DNA of 35,396 bases, taken from the NCBI RefSeq assembly GCF_051201035.1, contig NZ_JBPODR010000025.1, forward strand, positions 1 to 35,396, read 5' to 3'. A model generated the notes under the pieces. That model did no database searches. It saw only the letters and a list, made by a program, of their open reading frames with translations, and was not told the DNA's origin. Of the stretch, positions 1 through 7,045 are shown in pieces. This DNA comes from Thermoanaerobacterium thermosulfurigenes (lineage in GTDB: Bacteria; Bacillota; Thermoanaerobacteria; Thermoanaerobacterales; Thermoanaerobacteraceae). The translations under genes and the position numbers were made by a program. Each line of letters opens with the position of its first letter. The first letter of the stretch is position 1.

Positions 1-111
1 TGGATTTACTATTACCATATATTCAACTAGATGTAAAATATAAAAATTCTTGTAAAGATAAATTTTTTGCTGGAATTTTGATGCGAAATCTCTGATGAGT
101 TAAAAAATATA

Positions 112-140
112 TTGCAATATTATGCATGTGATAGTATAAT
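112..140 (+). promoter_or_regulatory. Predicted sigma-A promoter of the amino acid ABC operon
   Basis: TTGCAA (112-117) and TATAAT (135-140) are separated by 17 nt, preceded by an A/T tract that could act as an UP element. The 14-mer AAAAATATATTGCA around the -35 box also occurs at the two peptide promoters near 31360 and 34485. No riboswitch or other structure was recognised in positions 1-111. Confidence 0.6.
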
Positions 141-177
141 TATTTAGTAAATTATCTGTTGTCGGGAGGAGAAAAAA

Positions 178-954
178 TTGAAAAAAAGGTTGATAATATC
201 TCTAATTCTTGTCACTATTATGTCAATCGCGCTAAGCGGTTGTTCGAAACAGTCTACGCTAAGCAGAGTGAAAAAATCAGGAGTTATCGTCATGGGTACC
301 AGTGCTGATTTTCCACCGTTTGAATTTCACAAAGTTGTCAATGGTAAAGATACTATAATGGGCTTTGATGTAGATTTAGCCAATGCAATTGCCAAAAAGT
401 TAGGTGTAAAACTGGAGATAAAAGATATGGACTTTACAGGGCTTATTCCAGCTCTTCAAAGTGGCCAGATTGACATGGCTATCGCAGGTATGAATGCCAC
501 ACCAGAGAGGAAGAAAAATGTTGACTTTTCTGATGAGTATTATAATTCTGAGCAGGTTTTAGTCGTGAAAAATTCCAGCAATATAAATAATTTAAATGAC
601 TTGAAAGGCAAGACGGTAGCTGTACAGCTTGGCACTACGTCTGATGATGCAGCTAAGAAGATAAAGGGAATAGACATAAAAGAGCTAAATAGATTAGGTG
701 ATGCATTTTTGTCATTGGAAAATGGCAGAGTAGACGCTATATTGATGGAAAGCACAATTGCGGATGCATACTTAAAAGAGTATAAAGACATGAAGATGCT
801 TCACATTAAAGAGATAAATGAAGCAGTGCCAGGATACTCAGTCGCAGTCGCAAAAGGAAATCAAGATCTTGTAAACCAGATAAACAGTGTAATAAAAGAC
901 CTTAAAGACAGTGGTGAATACGAAAAAATGTTAAACAAATGGATGGGAAAATAA
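178..954 (+). CDS. Polar amino acid ABC transporter, substrate-binding lipoprotein
   Basis: Extracellular solute-binding protein of the SBP_bac_3 family, expected to deliver a polar amino acid to the permease encoded next. The 258-residue product begins with a lysine-rich, hydrophobic type II signal peptide ending in the lipobox LSGC, so Cys22 would be lipidated and anchor it outside the membrane. The fold-typical stretches ADFPPFEF, GFDVDLANAIAKKLG and MAIAGMNATPERKK are present. The start is TTG at 178, with GGGAGGAG 11 nt upstream; no in-frame ATG lies nearby. Permease and ATPase genes follow at once, forming a three-gene importer operon. The substrate (for example glutamine, arginine or cystine) cannot be told from sequence. 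Length is normal for the family. Confidence 0.93.
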   Translation: MKKRLIISLILVTIMSIALSGCSKQSTLSRVKKSGVIVMGTSADFPPFEFHKVVNGKDTIMGFDVDLANAIAKKLGVKLEIKDMDFTGLIPALQSGQIDMAIAGMNATPERKKNVDFSDEYYNSEQVLVVKNSSNINNLNDLKGKTVAVQLGTTSDDAAKKIKGIDIKELNRLGDAFLSLENGRVDAILMESTIADAYLKEYKDMKMLHIKEINEAVPGYSVAVAKGNQDLVNQINSVIKDLKDSGEYEKMLNKWMGK

Positions 955-981
955 AGCCTCTTGAAAGGAGAAAAAAGGTTA

Positions 982-1644
982 ATGAATCTTGATTTTTCAA
1001 GTATGCCACAATACACACAGCTTTTTATAAATGGACTCATAATGACAATAGAGCTTACTATTATATCTGTGGCAATAGGTGCAGTATTGGGTTTGATTGT
1101 TGCTTTGATGAAGATGTCCAGCGTGAAAGTATTGAGCTTTATTGGCTCAGCATACGTGGAGATAATAAGAGGCACACCGCTTTTGGTGCAGATACTCATC
1201 ATATACAACGGTTTGCCTCAATTTGGTATAAAGTTTCCGGGATTTGTAGTAGGTATAATAGCCCTTTCTATGAACAGTGCCGGTTATGTGGCGGAGATAA
1301 TACGCTCTGGCATTCAAGCGGTAGATCCGGGTCAGATGGAAGCTTCTCGCTCTTTAGGTATGTCTCACAGCATGGCTATGAGGTACGTCATAATTCCCCA
1401 GGCAATAAAGAATATCTTGCCGGCTTTAGGAAACGAATTTGTCGTAATGCTTAAAGAGTCGTCTATAGTATCTGTAATAGGCTTTGCAGATCTTACAAGG
1501 CAAGCAGAGATAGTGTCAAGTGTGACATATAGGGCATTTGAGCCGCTTATAATAATAGCAGCCATTTACTTTGTGATGACACTGGTATTCTCAAGGCTTT
1601 TAAGCAAGTTTGAAAGGAGGTTAAGGACTGGTGATACGCGTTGA
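982..1644 (+). CDS. Polar amino acid ABC transporter, permease
   Basis: Inner-membrane permease of the His/Glu/Gln/Arg/opine family (HEQRo), 220 residues with about five hydrophobic segments. The EAA-type cytoplasmic loop that docks with the ATPase is visible in the middle of the protein as MEASRSLGMS followed by YVIIPQAIKNILP. The frame is open from TTG 961, but ATG 982 is the better start because AAGGAG at 964-969 lies 12 nt upstream and the extra seven residues are hydrophilic and atypical. It sits 27 nt after the lipoprotein gene and overlaps the ATPase gene by 14 nt, consistent with translational coupling. It probably forms a homodimer in the importer. Confidence 0.92.
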   Translation: MNLDFSSMPQYTQLFINGLIMTIELTIISVAIGAVLGLIVALMKMSSVKVLSFIGSAYVEIIRGTPLLVQILIIYNGLPQFGIKFPGFVVGIIALSMNSAGYVAEIIRSGIQAVDPGQMEASRSLGMSHSMAMRYVIIPQAIKNILPALGNEFVVMLKESSIVSVIGFADLTRQAEIVSSVTYRAFEPLIIIAAIYFVMTLVFSRLLSKFERRLRTGDTR

Positions 1645-2353
1645 TAACCTCCATAAAAGATTTGGCAATTTAGAAGTCTTAAAAGGTGTAAGCTTAGAAG
1701 TAAAAAAAGGCGAAGTTTTGGTAATAATCGGTCCAAGTGGTTCTGGGAAAAGCACCATATTAAGGTGCATAAACCTTCTTGAAGAGCCGACAAAAGGAGA
1801 CATATACATTGAAGGAGAAAAAATTAACGATAAAAAGGCTGATATAAATAAGATACGCCAAAAAGTCGGCATGGTTTTTCAGCACTTTAATTTATTTCCG
1901 AATATGACGGCTATTGACAATATAACCCTGGCTCCTATTAAAGTGAAGAAGATGGACAAAAAGACTGCAGAGGATATTGCAATGAGACTGTTAAAGAAAG
2001 TTGGTCTGGAGGACAAAAGAGATGCATATCCTGTGAAGCTGTCTGGAGGCCAGAAGCAAAGGCTTGCTATTGCCAGAGCGCTGGCTATGCAGCCGGATGT
2101 GATGCTTTTCGATGAGCCTACATCTGCACTGGACCCGGAGATGGTTAAGGAAGTCTTAAATGTCATGAAAGAGCTGGCCAATGAAGGCATGACGATGATA
2201 GTAGTGACTCATGAGATGGGATTCGCAAGAGAGGTTGCAGATAGAGTTATTTTTGTAGATGACGGAGTGATAGTCGAAGAAGCTTCACCAGAAGAATTAT
2301 TTAGCAATCCTAAAAGCCCAAGGACAAAAGAATTTTTCAGCAAAATACTGTAA
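1631..2353 (+). CDS. Polar amino acid ABC transporter, ATP-binding protein
   Basis: Cytoplasmic ATPase of the importer (GlnQ/ArtM-like), 240 residues, full length. Walker A is GPSGSGKST at residues 34-42, the Q-loop glutamine is in VFQHFNLFP (Gln84), the signature is LSGGQ at 137-141, Walker B is VMLFDEP at about 157-163 and the H-loop histidine is His194. All catalytic positions are present. Translation starts with GTG at 1631, with GGAGG (1616-1620) 10 nt upstream inside the permease gene. The operon ends with the terminator at 2361-2390. Confidence 0.95.
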   Translation: MIRVDNLHKRFGNLEVLKGVSLEVKKGEVLVIIGPSGSGKSTILRCINLLEEPTKGDIYIEGEKINDKKADINKIRQKVGMVFQHFNLFPNMTAIDNITLAPIKVKKMDKKTAEDIAMRLLKKVGLEDKRDAYPVKLSGGQKQRLAIARALAMQPDVMLFDEPTSALDPEMVKEVLNVMKELANEGMTMIVVTHEMGFAREVADRVIFVDDGVIVEEASPEELFSNPKSPRTKEFFSKIL

Positions 2354-2360
2354 GTTTTAC

Positions 2361-2390
2361 TGGGTGCAGATGCACCCGTTTTTATTTCAT
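2361..2390 (+). terminator. Rho-independent terminator of the amino acid ABC operon
   Basis: GGGTGCA (2362-2368) pairs with TGCACCC (2371-2377) and is followed by a T-rich tail at 2379-2388. It lies just after the ATPase stop codon. Confidence 0.8.
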
Positions 2391-2437
2391 CTATCATTAT
2401 ATTTTTCAAAATTCGCAAAATATTAATGGGAATTCAT

Positions 2438-2464
2438 GCAGGAATATTAGATTTCATGTAGAAT
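2438..2464 (+). promoter_or_regulatory. Predicted sigma-H type promoter of hpf
   Basis: GCAGGAATA (2438-2446), an 11-nt spacer and GTAGAAT (2458-2464) fit the Bacillus sigma-H consensus RnAGGAwWW-N11/12-RnnGAAT at every defined position. A TATAAT at 2465-2470 could also serve a sigma-A form but has no good -35 box. In Bacillus subtilis the orthologous yvyD gene is known to be under sigma-H and sigma-B. The promoter lies 38 nt before the hpf start. Confidence 0.6.
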
Positions 2465-2501
2465 TATAATAATATAGACATAAAGAAAGGAGTTGTATTG
2501 T

Positions 2502-3041
2502 ATGAGGATTACAGTAAGCGGTAGAAATGGCATGGCTATAACAGATGGACTTAGAAATGCAGCTATAAAGAGTTTAAGCAAGATAGAGAAGTTTTTTGCG
2601 GATGACACAGAAGCACGTGTCGTCATGAGTGTTCAGAAAAATAACCAGATTGCAGAGGTTACGATACCTTTTAGAGGGATGATATTTAGAGCTGAAGAGG
2701 TTAGCGACGATATGTACGCTTCGATAGATAATGTTGTTGATAAGCTTGAAAAACAAATACTCAAGTACAAGACGAAACTGAAAAATAATTTTACACCAGA
2801 ATCAATCAGATTTGATGTTCAACAGGATTACATAAAAAATGATGCACAGGACGAATCGGAGTTTGAAGTTGTAAAGACTAAGAGATTTGCTGTGAAGCCT
2901 ATGTCTGTACAGGAAGCTATACTTCAAATGAACCTTTTAGGACATAATTTCTTTGTATTTACGAATTCCGAGACAGACGATTTTACAGTTGTGTATAAGA
3001 GAAAAGACGGCAAATATGGATTGATAGAGCCGACAATGTGA
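2502..3041 (+). CDS. hpf: Ribosome hibernation promoting factor, long form
   Basis: Binds the 30S subunit in stationary phase or stress and, in the long form, drives formation of inactive 100S ribosome dimers. The 180-residue product has an N-terminal S30AE/RaiA domain (about 1-100, beginning MRITVSGRNG) and a C-terminal dimerisation domain (about 125-180, with KRFAVKPMSVQEAILQMNLL and FFVFTN). The frame is open from TTG 2493, but ATG 2502 is preferred: AAAGGAG at 2486-2492 gives a spacing of 9 nt and the family begins at this methionine. It stands alone between terminators, behind a sigma-H type promoter, which fits its stationary-phase role. Confidence 0.95.
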   Translation: MRITVSGRNGMAITDGLRNAAIKSLSKIEKFFADDTEARVVMSVQKNNQIAEVTIPFRGMIFRAEEVSDDMYASIDNVVDKLEKQILKYKTKLKNNFTPESIRFDVQQDYIKNDAQDESEFEVVKTKRFAVKPMSVQEAILQMNLLGHNFFVFTNSETDDFTVVYKRKDGKYGLIEPTM

Positions 3042-3043
3042 AG

Positions 3044-3080
3044 AAAAATTGAGGGTTATAAAAAACCCTCAATTTTTTTA
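3044..3080 (+). terminator. Rho-independent terminator of hpf
   Basis: AAAATTGAGGGTT and AACCCTCAATTTT form a long hairpin ending in a run of T residues at 3073-3079, starting 3 nt after the hpf stop codon. Confidence 0.9.
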
Positions 3081-3089
3081 TGCGATAAA

Positions 3090-3116
3090 GAAGGAAAATA
3101 GAATTTTTTGTAGAAT
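3090..3116 (+). promoter_or_regulatory. Second predicted sigma-H type promoter
   Basis: GAAGGAAAA (3090-3098), 11 nt, GTAGAAT (3110-3116). It fits RnAGGAwWW-N11/12-RnnGAAT fully and shares the same GTAGAAT -10 element and the same 11-nt spacer with the hpf promoter. It lies 51 nt before the proposed start of the next gene. Confidence 0.55.
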
Positions 3117-3166
3117 ATTATTCCTGTATGTGTAAAAGTTGATTGAAAAAATGGAGTGTGAGCACG

Positions 3167-3808
3167 TTGGTTGAATTTACAAAAGAAGTTATCAATTCTA
3201 TGGAAGAATTGATAAATAGGGTACAAAGCGTAATATCAAGTAGGGTTATAGCTGAAAACGGTCAGATTGCGGAGATTCATGTTTTAGCTGATACATCAAG
3301 AAATGCGAAGCAGATTGCAAGAGATGTTCAATCGGTCTTAATGGCTGAGTTTAAAGTAGATGTAAACTACAAGATAATTAGCGTTGCACAGGTGGAGACA
3401 AGTGGCAGATACTATAACGATGAGAGGATTGCTTTTACAAATTTAACGTTTGCCAACAATGGAGTGAACTTAGAAGCAACCGTTGTCCTTACAAAGGGTT
3501 CTGAAATGTATGAAGGTGTATATAAAGGTGTAAATACAGAGAGGAATAAAAACAGGATAATCGTAAATGCCACACTTGAGTGTGTATCCAAAATACTTCC
3601 AGATGATCACAATCTCATTTTAGAAGATGTTGATATATATTCTTTTGCCAAAAAGCGTATAGCCATAGTCGCAGTGACACACGCGACGCCTCAAGGCGAG
3701 GAGCTTCTTGTAGGCTCCAGCATTGTAAAAAAAGATGAAGGTGAAGCACTTGTTAAAGCAACATTAGACGCTTTAAACAGGCGTGTCATTTCGACAGTCG
3801 ATAATTAA
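3167..3808 (+). CDS. Conserved protein of unknown function, putative stationary-phase gene
   Basis: I do not recognise a named function. The 213-residue product is soluble, with no signal peptide or membrane segment. The N-terminal part contains RVIAENGQIAEIHVLAD and RNAKQIARDVQSVLMAEF, an alpha/beta pattern I associate with uncharacterised proteins of clostridia and actinobacteria. The second half (AFTNLTFANNGVNLEATVVL to RIAIVAVTHATPQGEELLVG) looks like a repeat of a similar alpha/beta unit. The frame is open from TTG 3143, but TTG 3167 fits better because GGAG at 3153-3156 lies 10 nt upstream. A sigma-H type promoter precedes it, so co-regulation with hpf is likely. It has no partner gene in the same transcript apart from the leader region that follows. 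Confidence 0.75.
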   Translation: MVEFTKEVINSMEELINRVQSVISSRVIAENGQIAEIHVLADTSRNAKQIARDVQSVLMAEFKVDVNYKIISVAQVETSGRYYNDERIAFTNLTFANNGVNLEATVVLTKGSEMYEGVYKGVNTERNKNRIIVNATLECVSKILPDDHNLILEDVDIYSFAKKRIAIVAVTHATPQGEELLVGSSIVKKDEGEALVKATLDALNRRVISTVDN

Positions 3809-3821
3809 ATAGCTTATTTTT

Positions 3822-3996
3822 TACCCAAACCTTTATTAAGCGTAGCGTTTCGCCTGAAGCTTGAGAAGCTTGAGAGCATCTTTGGTAAAGGAGGGTTTCA
3901 GGATGAAAAAAGCAACAATCATAAAAGTACTTCTTGCTTTATTGGCATTAGCACTTGCTGGTGGTGCAAACTTATCTTGGCAATGAGGTTTGGGTA
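3822..3996 (+). other. Inverted-repeat leader region enclosing a short ORF
   Basis: TACCCAAACCT (3822-3832) is the exact reverse complement of AGGTTTGGGTA (3986-3996). The two arms enclose the peptide ORF at 3903-3986. An overlapping left segment CCTTTA (3830-3835) can instead pair with TAAAGG (3886-3891), part of that ORF's ribosome binding site. Inside lie smaller hairpins (AAGCTT-GAG-AAGCTT near 3857-3873). The two pairings exclude one another, which suggests a switch, but this is inference. Confidence 0.45.
3903..3986 (+). CDS. Short hydrophobic leader or signal-like peptide, 27 residues
   Basis: A 27-codon ORF starts with MKKATIIKVLLALLALALAG and ends SWQ before TGA. The ribosome binding site AAAGGAGGG (3887-3895) lies about 8 nt before the ATG and is among the strongest in the window. 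The product is a Lys-rich N-terminus followed by an uninterrupted hydrophobic stretch, like an export signal or membrane micropeptide, with no cysteine. It ends 32 nt before the HD-GYP gene, and the right arm of the inverted repeat begins inside its stop codon, so it may act as a leader peptide for that gene or as a secreted signal. Function is unknown. Confidence 0.5.
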   Translation: MKKATIIKVLLALLALALAGGANLSWQ

Positions 3997-4018
3997 GATG
4001 TTTTTATAGGAGGTTATC

Positions 4019-5293
4019 ATGTTAAATAGAAAAGTAAAAACTTTTATGTCAATTGTAATAACATTAGGCTTATTAGTGATAGTGTATTCTATTTTAAATA
4101 TAAACTACAATAAAATATTTGAAACGGTAGTTTTGGGTATACTAGCCGCTGCAACAGAGTCACTTCCTGTGTATATAAATAAGGATATTGCAGTTTCTGT
4201 TGGATATGCTATAGACTTAATGGCTGTAATTATACTTGGTTTTCCAAATGCTATTATAGTAGCAATATTGGGTATGATTTTACAGATAGCAGTTGATGAG
4301 AATAAGAATATAAGGACAATTTTAAACAGACCGTATTATAAGACTTTATTTAACATTTCTCAAATATCAATTAGTGTTTTTGTTGCCAGTTTAGTTTATA
4401 AATATTTAGGTGGAGTAAGTGGTGTTTTTATCTATCCGAAATACATTTTTCAAGCTATTGTTGCAGCCATTGTATATTATTTTCTGAATAATATATTGGT
4501 GACGATTTTAGTTTCAATGTTAGTGAATAAACCTTTTTTGAAGACTTGGACTAAAGATTTTAGCTGGATGATGACCAATTTCTTATTTTTAGCATTTATA
4601 GGTATATTGATGGCGTCTTCTTTTATTGCATATGGTTATATAGCGCTTTTAATCTTTTTTGTGCCACTCATCATGGTAAGGTATATGTTTAAATTAAATA
4701 TGGAGTTAAAACAGTCTTATTATGACACTATAAATGCCCTTACGAAGGCATTAGAGGCCAAAGACAGATACACTTTAGGGCATTCTAAAAGTGTAGAAAA
4801 ATTAGCCGTTTATCTTTGCAGGGAAGCTGGATTTAGCGAGGCACATACTGAAATGGTGCGTATAGCTGCGCTTTTACATGACGTAGGCAAAATAGGCATT
4901 GTTGAAAATATCTTAAACAAACCAGGAAAACTATCGAAAGAAGAATACGACCATATCAAACAGCACCCTGTAAGCGGTTATGAGATATTGAAAGATGTGC
5001 CTTTCTTAAAAAACGTAAGGTATTGGGTTAGGTATCACCATGAATGGTACAATGGAAATGGATATCCCGATGGGATAAGCGGAAGGCAGATACCGCTGGA
5101 GGCAGAGATACTGGCTATTGCAGACGTGTTTGATGCGCTTGTATCTGACAGACCTTACCGAAATGCCTATACGAGAGAAGAAGCGTACAAGATAATAGTT
5201 GATAGTGAAGGGACGCAGTTTAGCCCAAGAATAATAAAACTTTTCAAAAAAGCATACGAAAAGAATAAGGAGGATTTTAAACATGATTTTTGA
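4019..5293 (+). CDS. Membrane-anchored HD-GYP domain protein, putative c-di-GMP phosphodiesterase
   Basis: The 424-residue protein has an N-terminal membrane region of about six or seven hydrophobic segments (residues 8-225) and a C-terminal HD-GYP domain (about 235-410). The metal-binding HD pair is His287-Asp288 in HDVGKIGI, followed by KQHPVSGYEIL, the HHEWYNGNGYPDG segment that carries the GYP signature, and ADVFDALVSDRPYR. All key motifs are intact, so hydrolysis of cyclic di-GMP (or a related cyclic dinucleotide) is likely, with the membrane part acting as sensor. ATG 4019 follows AGGAGG by 5 nt. The gene overlaps the next gene by 11 nt, and a peptide-containing leader region precedes it. 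Confidence 0.9.
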   Translation: MLNRKVKTFMSIVITLGLLVIVYSILNINYNKIFETVVLGILAAATESLPVYINKDIAVSVGYAIDLMAVIILGFPNAIIVAILGMILQIAVDENKNIRTILNRPYYKTLFNISQISISVFVASLVYKYLGGVSGVFIYPKYIFQAIVAAIVYYFLNNILVTILVSMLVNKPFLKTWTKDFSWMMTNFLFLAFIGILMASSFIAYGYIALLIFFVPLIMVRYMFKLNMELKQSYYDTINALTKALEAKDRYTLGHSKSVEKLAVYLCREAGFSEAHTEMVRIAALLHDVGKIGIVENILNKPGKLSKEEYDHIKQHPVSGYEILKDVPFLKNVRYWVRYHHEWYNGNGYPDGISGRQIPLEAEILAIADVFDALVSDRPYRNAYTREEAYKIIVDSEGTQFSPRIIKLFKKAYEKNKEDFKHDF

Positions 5294-5846
5294 TTCTCTT
5301 GGCGCTTCATTTATATACGGCTTTTTATTAAGGAGAGGAAAGCTAAGCGGCATTGCCGACATAGATATAAAAATGCCTATTTTTTTTATACTTGGCTTTG
5401 GACTTGAGTTCGGAGTGCTTAATTTAACGGATAAATATCCAATCATAATGACATATAGAGCATACATACATTTTTTGGATTATTTGATGCTTTTTATAGG
5501 ATTGTGGTACAATCGACATAACAAATACATGAAAATAATATCTATAGGCATTATTTTAAATTTCATAGTTATTTTCGCAAATGGTGGAAGGATGCCTGTG
5601 TCGATTAATTCTCTTAAAGCGGCTGGGATTGGCTATCTAGTGCCTGAGCTCACAAAAAACATCATTCCAACCCATCAAGCCATGACTTCATCTACAAAGC
5701 TTAAATTTTTGTGTGACATTCTTTATCTGCCTAAGCCGTATCCACTTCCAAAAACTTTCAGCGTAGGAGACTTATTTATAGCAACGGGAATTTTTCTAAT
5801 GGTTTCAAATGCGATGATAAATGCCTCTAAGAGAGTTAAAATATAA
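5283..5846 (+). CDS. DUF5317 family membrane protein
   Basis: A 187-residue integral membrane protein with four or five hydrophobic segments and the FANGGRMPVS motif characteristic of DUF5317. Biochemical function is unknown. The ATG lies inside the end of the HD-GYP gene (11-nt overlap) with AAGGAGG upstream, so the two are probably translationally coupled and may work together, although no functional link is established. Start assignment is firm because of the overlap and the ribosome binding site. Confidence 0.82.
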   Translation: MIFDSLGASFIYGFLLRRGKLSGIADIDIKMPIFFILGFGLEFGVLNLTDKYPIIMTYRAYIHFLDYLMLFIGLWYNRHNKYMKIISIGIILNFIVIFANGGRMPVSINSLKAAGIGYLVPELTKNIIPTHQAMTSSTKLKFLCDILYLPKPYPLPKTFSVGDLFIATGIFLMVSNAMINASKRVKI

Positions 5847-5879
5847 ATGTGCATTTATATCTTCAAGAGGTGTTGATAA

Positions 5880-6392
5880 ATGAATTCGGCAGAAAGAAGA
5901 GGTAAGATTTTAGATATTTTAAAATCTGAAGAAGGACCTGTTAAAGGCAATAGACTGGCGGATATTTTAGGCGTTACAAGGCAGATAATTGTCCAGGACA
6001 TAGCTATATTAAGAGCAGAAGGAATAAAGATATTGTCTACTCCGCAAGGCTATATTTTAGGTTCAAGCGATAAAGGCAAATACACAAAAGTAATTGCAAG
6101 CAAACATTATTTCGATAGAACTGAGGAAGAACTGAATACTATTGTAGATAATGGTGGAAAGGTCTTAGACGTGATCGTTGAACACCCCATCTATGGCGAA
6201 ATAAGAGGATTGCTGATGATTTCATCTCGATATGATGTTGAGAGATTTATGGAAAGCGTGGAAAATGCTAAAGCAACTCTTTTGTCGTCATTGACAGAAG
6301 GCGTTCATTTACATACGGTAGAAGCGGATTCAAAAGAAGTATTAGATAGAATCGAAAAAAAACTTAAAGAAAAAGGATTTTTTGTCGAATAA
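5880..6392 (+). CDS. niaR: NiaR-type transcriptional repressor (HTH plus 3H domain)
   Basis: Niacin-responsive repressor of NAD biosynthesis or salvage genes in firmicutes (formerly YrxA). The 170-residue product has an N-terminal helix-turn-helix (about 1-60, RLADILGVTRQIIVQDIAILR) and a C-terminal 3H ligand-binding domain whose histidines are seen in KHYFDR, VEHPIYGEI and EGVHLHTVEAD. Length matches the family. No nad or niacin transport gene is next to it, so its targets lie elsewhere. ATG 5880 has AAGAGGTG about 7 nt upstream. The symbol rests on domain architecture. Confidence 0.88.
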   Translation: MNSAERRGKILDILKSEEGPVKGNRLADILGVTRQIIVQDIAILRAEGIKILSTPQGYILGSSDKGKYTKVIASKHYFDRTEEELNTIVDNGGKVLDVIVEHPIYGEIRGLLMISSRYDVERFMESVENAKATLLSSLTEGVHLHTVEADSKEVLDRIEKKLKEKGFFVE

Positions 6393-6443
6393 ATATATAT
6401 TATAATTATTATGTAACAAGAATTTTCGTGAGGAGGAGTTGAA

Positions 6444-6851
6444 GTGATAAAGTGGCAACAATCATTGTCTGTAGGTATAGACATGATAGATGATGAACAC
6501 AAAGAACTTTTCAATAAGGTTAATGATGTTTTTGATGCGTGTATGAAGCAGCAAGGTCAAGACAAGGTTTATGAGATACTGGGGTTTTTAAGAGAATATA
6601 CAGTGAAACATTTTGGCGATGAGGAAAAACTTTTAGAAAAATACAAATACCCAGAGTTACCTCAGCATAAAAAGCTTCACGAGAAATTTATAAGCGACAT
6701 ACAAGAAATAGAAAATGACGTTAAAAAGAACGGAGTAAGCGTATCAATAGTAACCACTTTAAACCGGAAATTAGTCGATTGGCTTATAAACCATATAAGC
6801 AAAGTAGACAAAAAATACGGTGAATACATAAAAGCACATCCGCTAAATTGA
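6444..6851 (+). CDS. Bacteriohemerythrin
   Basis: A 135-residue four-helix bundle that binds O2 at a non-haem di-iron site, probably for oxygen sensing, storage or detoxification in this anaerobe. The seven iron ligands of the family are all in place: His19, His56, Glu60, His75, His79, His117 and Asp122. There is no extra signalling domain. Translation starts with GTG 6444, 7 nt after AGGAGG (6431-6436). The gene ends at a strong terminator. Confidence 0.92.
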   Translation: MIKWQQSLSVGIDMIDDEHKELFNKVNDVFDACMKQQGQDKVYEILGFLREYTVKHFGDEEKLLEKYKYPELPQHKKLHEKFISDIQEIENDVKKNGVSVSIVTTLNRKLVDWLINHISKVDKKYGEYIKAHPLN

Positions 6852-6857
6852 GATATT

Positions 6858-6900
6858 AAAGATCCATGTTAGACAATTAGAATAACATGGATCTTTTTAT
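6858..6900 (+). terminator. Rho-independent terminator after bacteriohemerythrin
   Basis: AAAGATCCATGTTA (6858-6871) pairs perfectly with TAACATGGATCTTT (6883-6896), giving a 14-bp stem followed by T-rich sequence. Confidence 0.88.
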
Positions 6901-6978
6901 ATTTAATAAGAAATTTGACAACAAAGCCATCACTAACAAAATTTGTCATCAATCATTTTGGTATATACCTTCATTTTC

Positions 6979-7007
6979 TTGATATGGTCACGATATAATG
7001 TTATAAT
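6979..7007 (+). promoter_or_regulatory. Predicted sigma-A promoter of secA
   Basis: TTGATA (6979-6984) and TATAAT (7002-7007) are 17 nt apart, 39 nt upstream of the secA ATG. Confidence 0.7.
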
Positions 7008-7045
7008 ATATACTTGAATGATAATAACCTTGAGAAGGTGAGTAA

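Noticed and set aside
3809..3902. Possible c-di-GMP riboswitch upstream of the HD-GYP gene
   Set aside because: Neither the class I core nor the class II core sequences could be found; only the inverted repeats and peptide ORF are supported.
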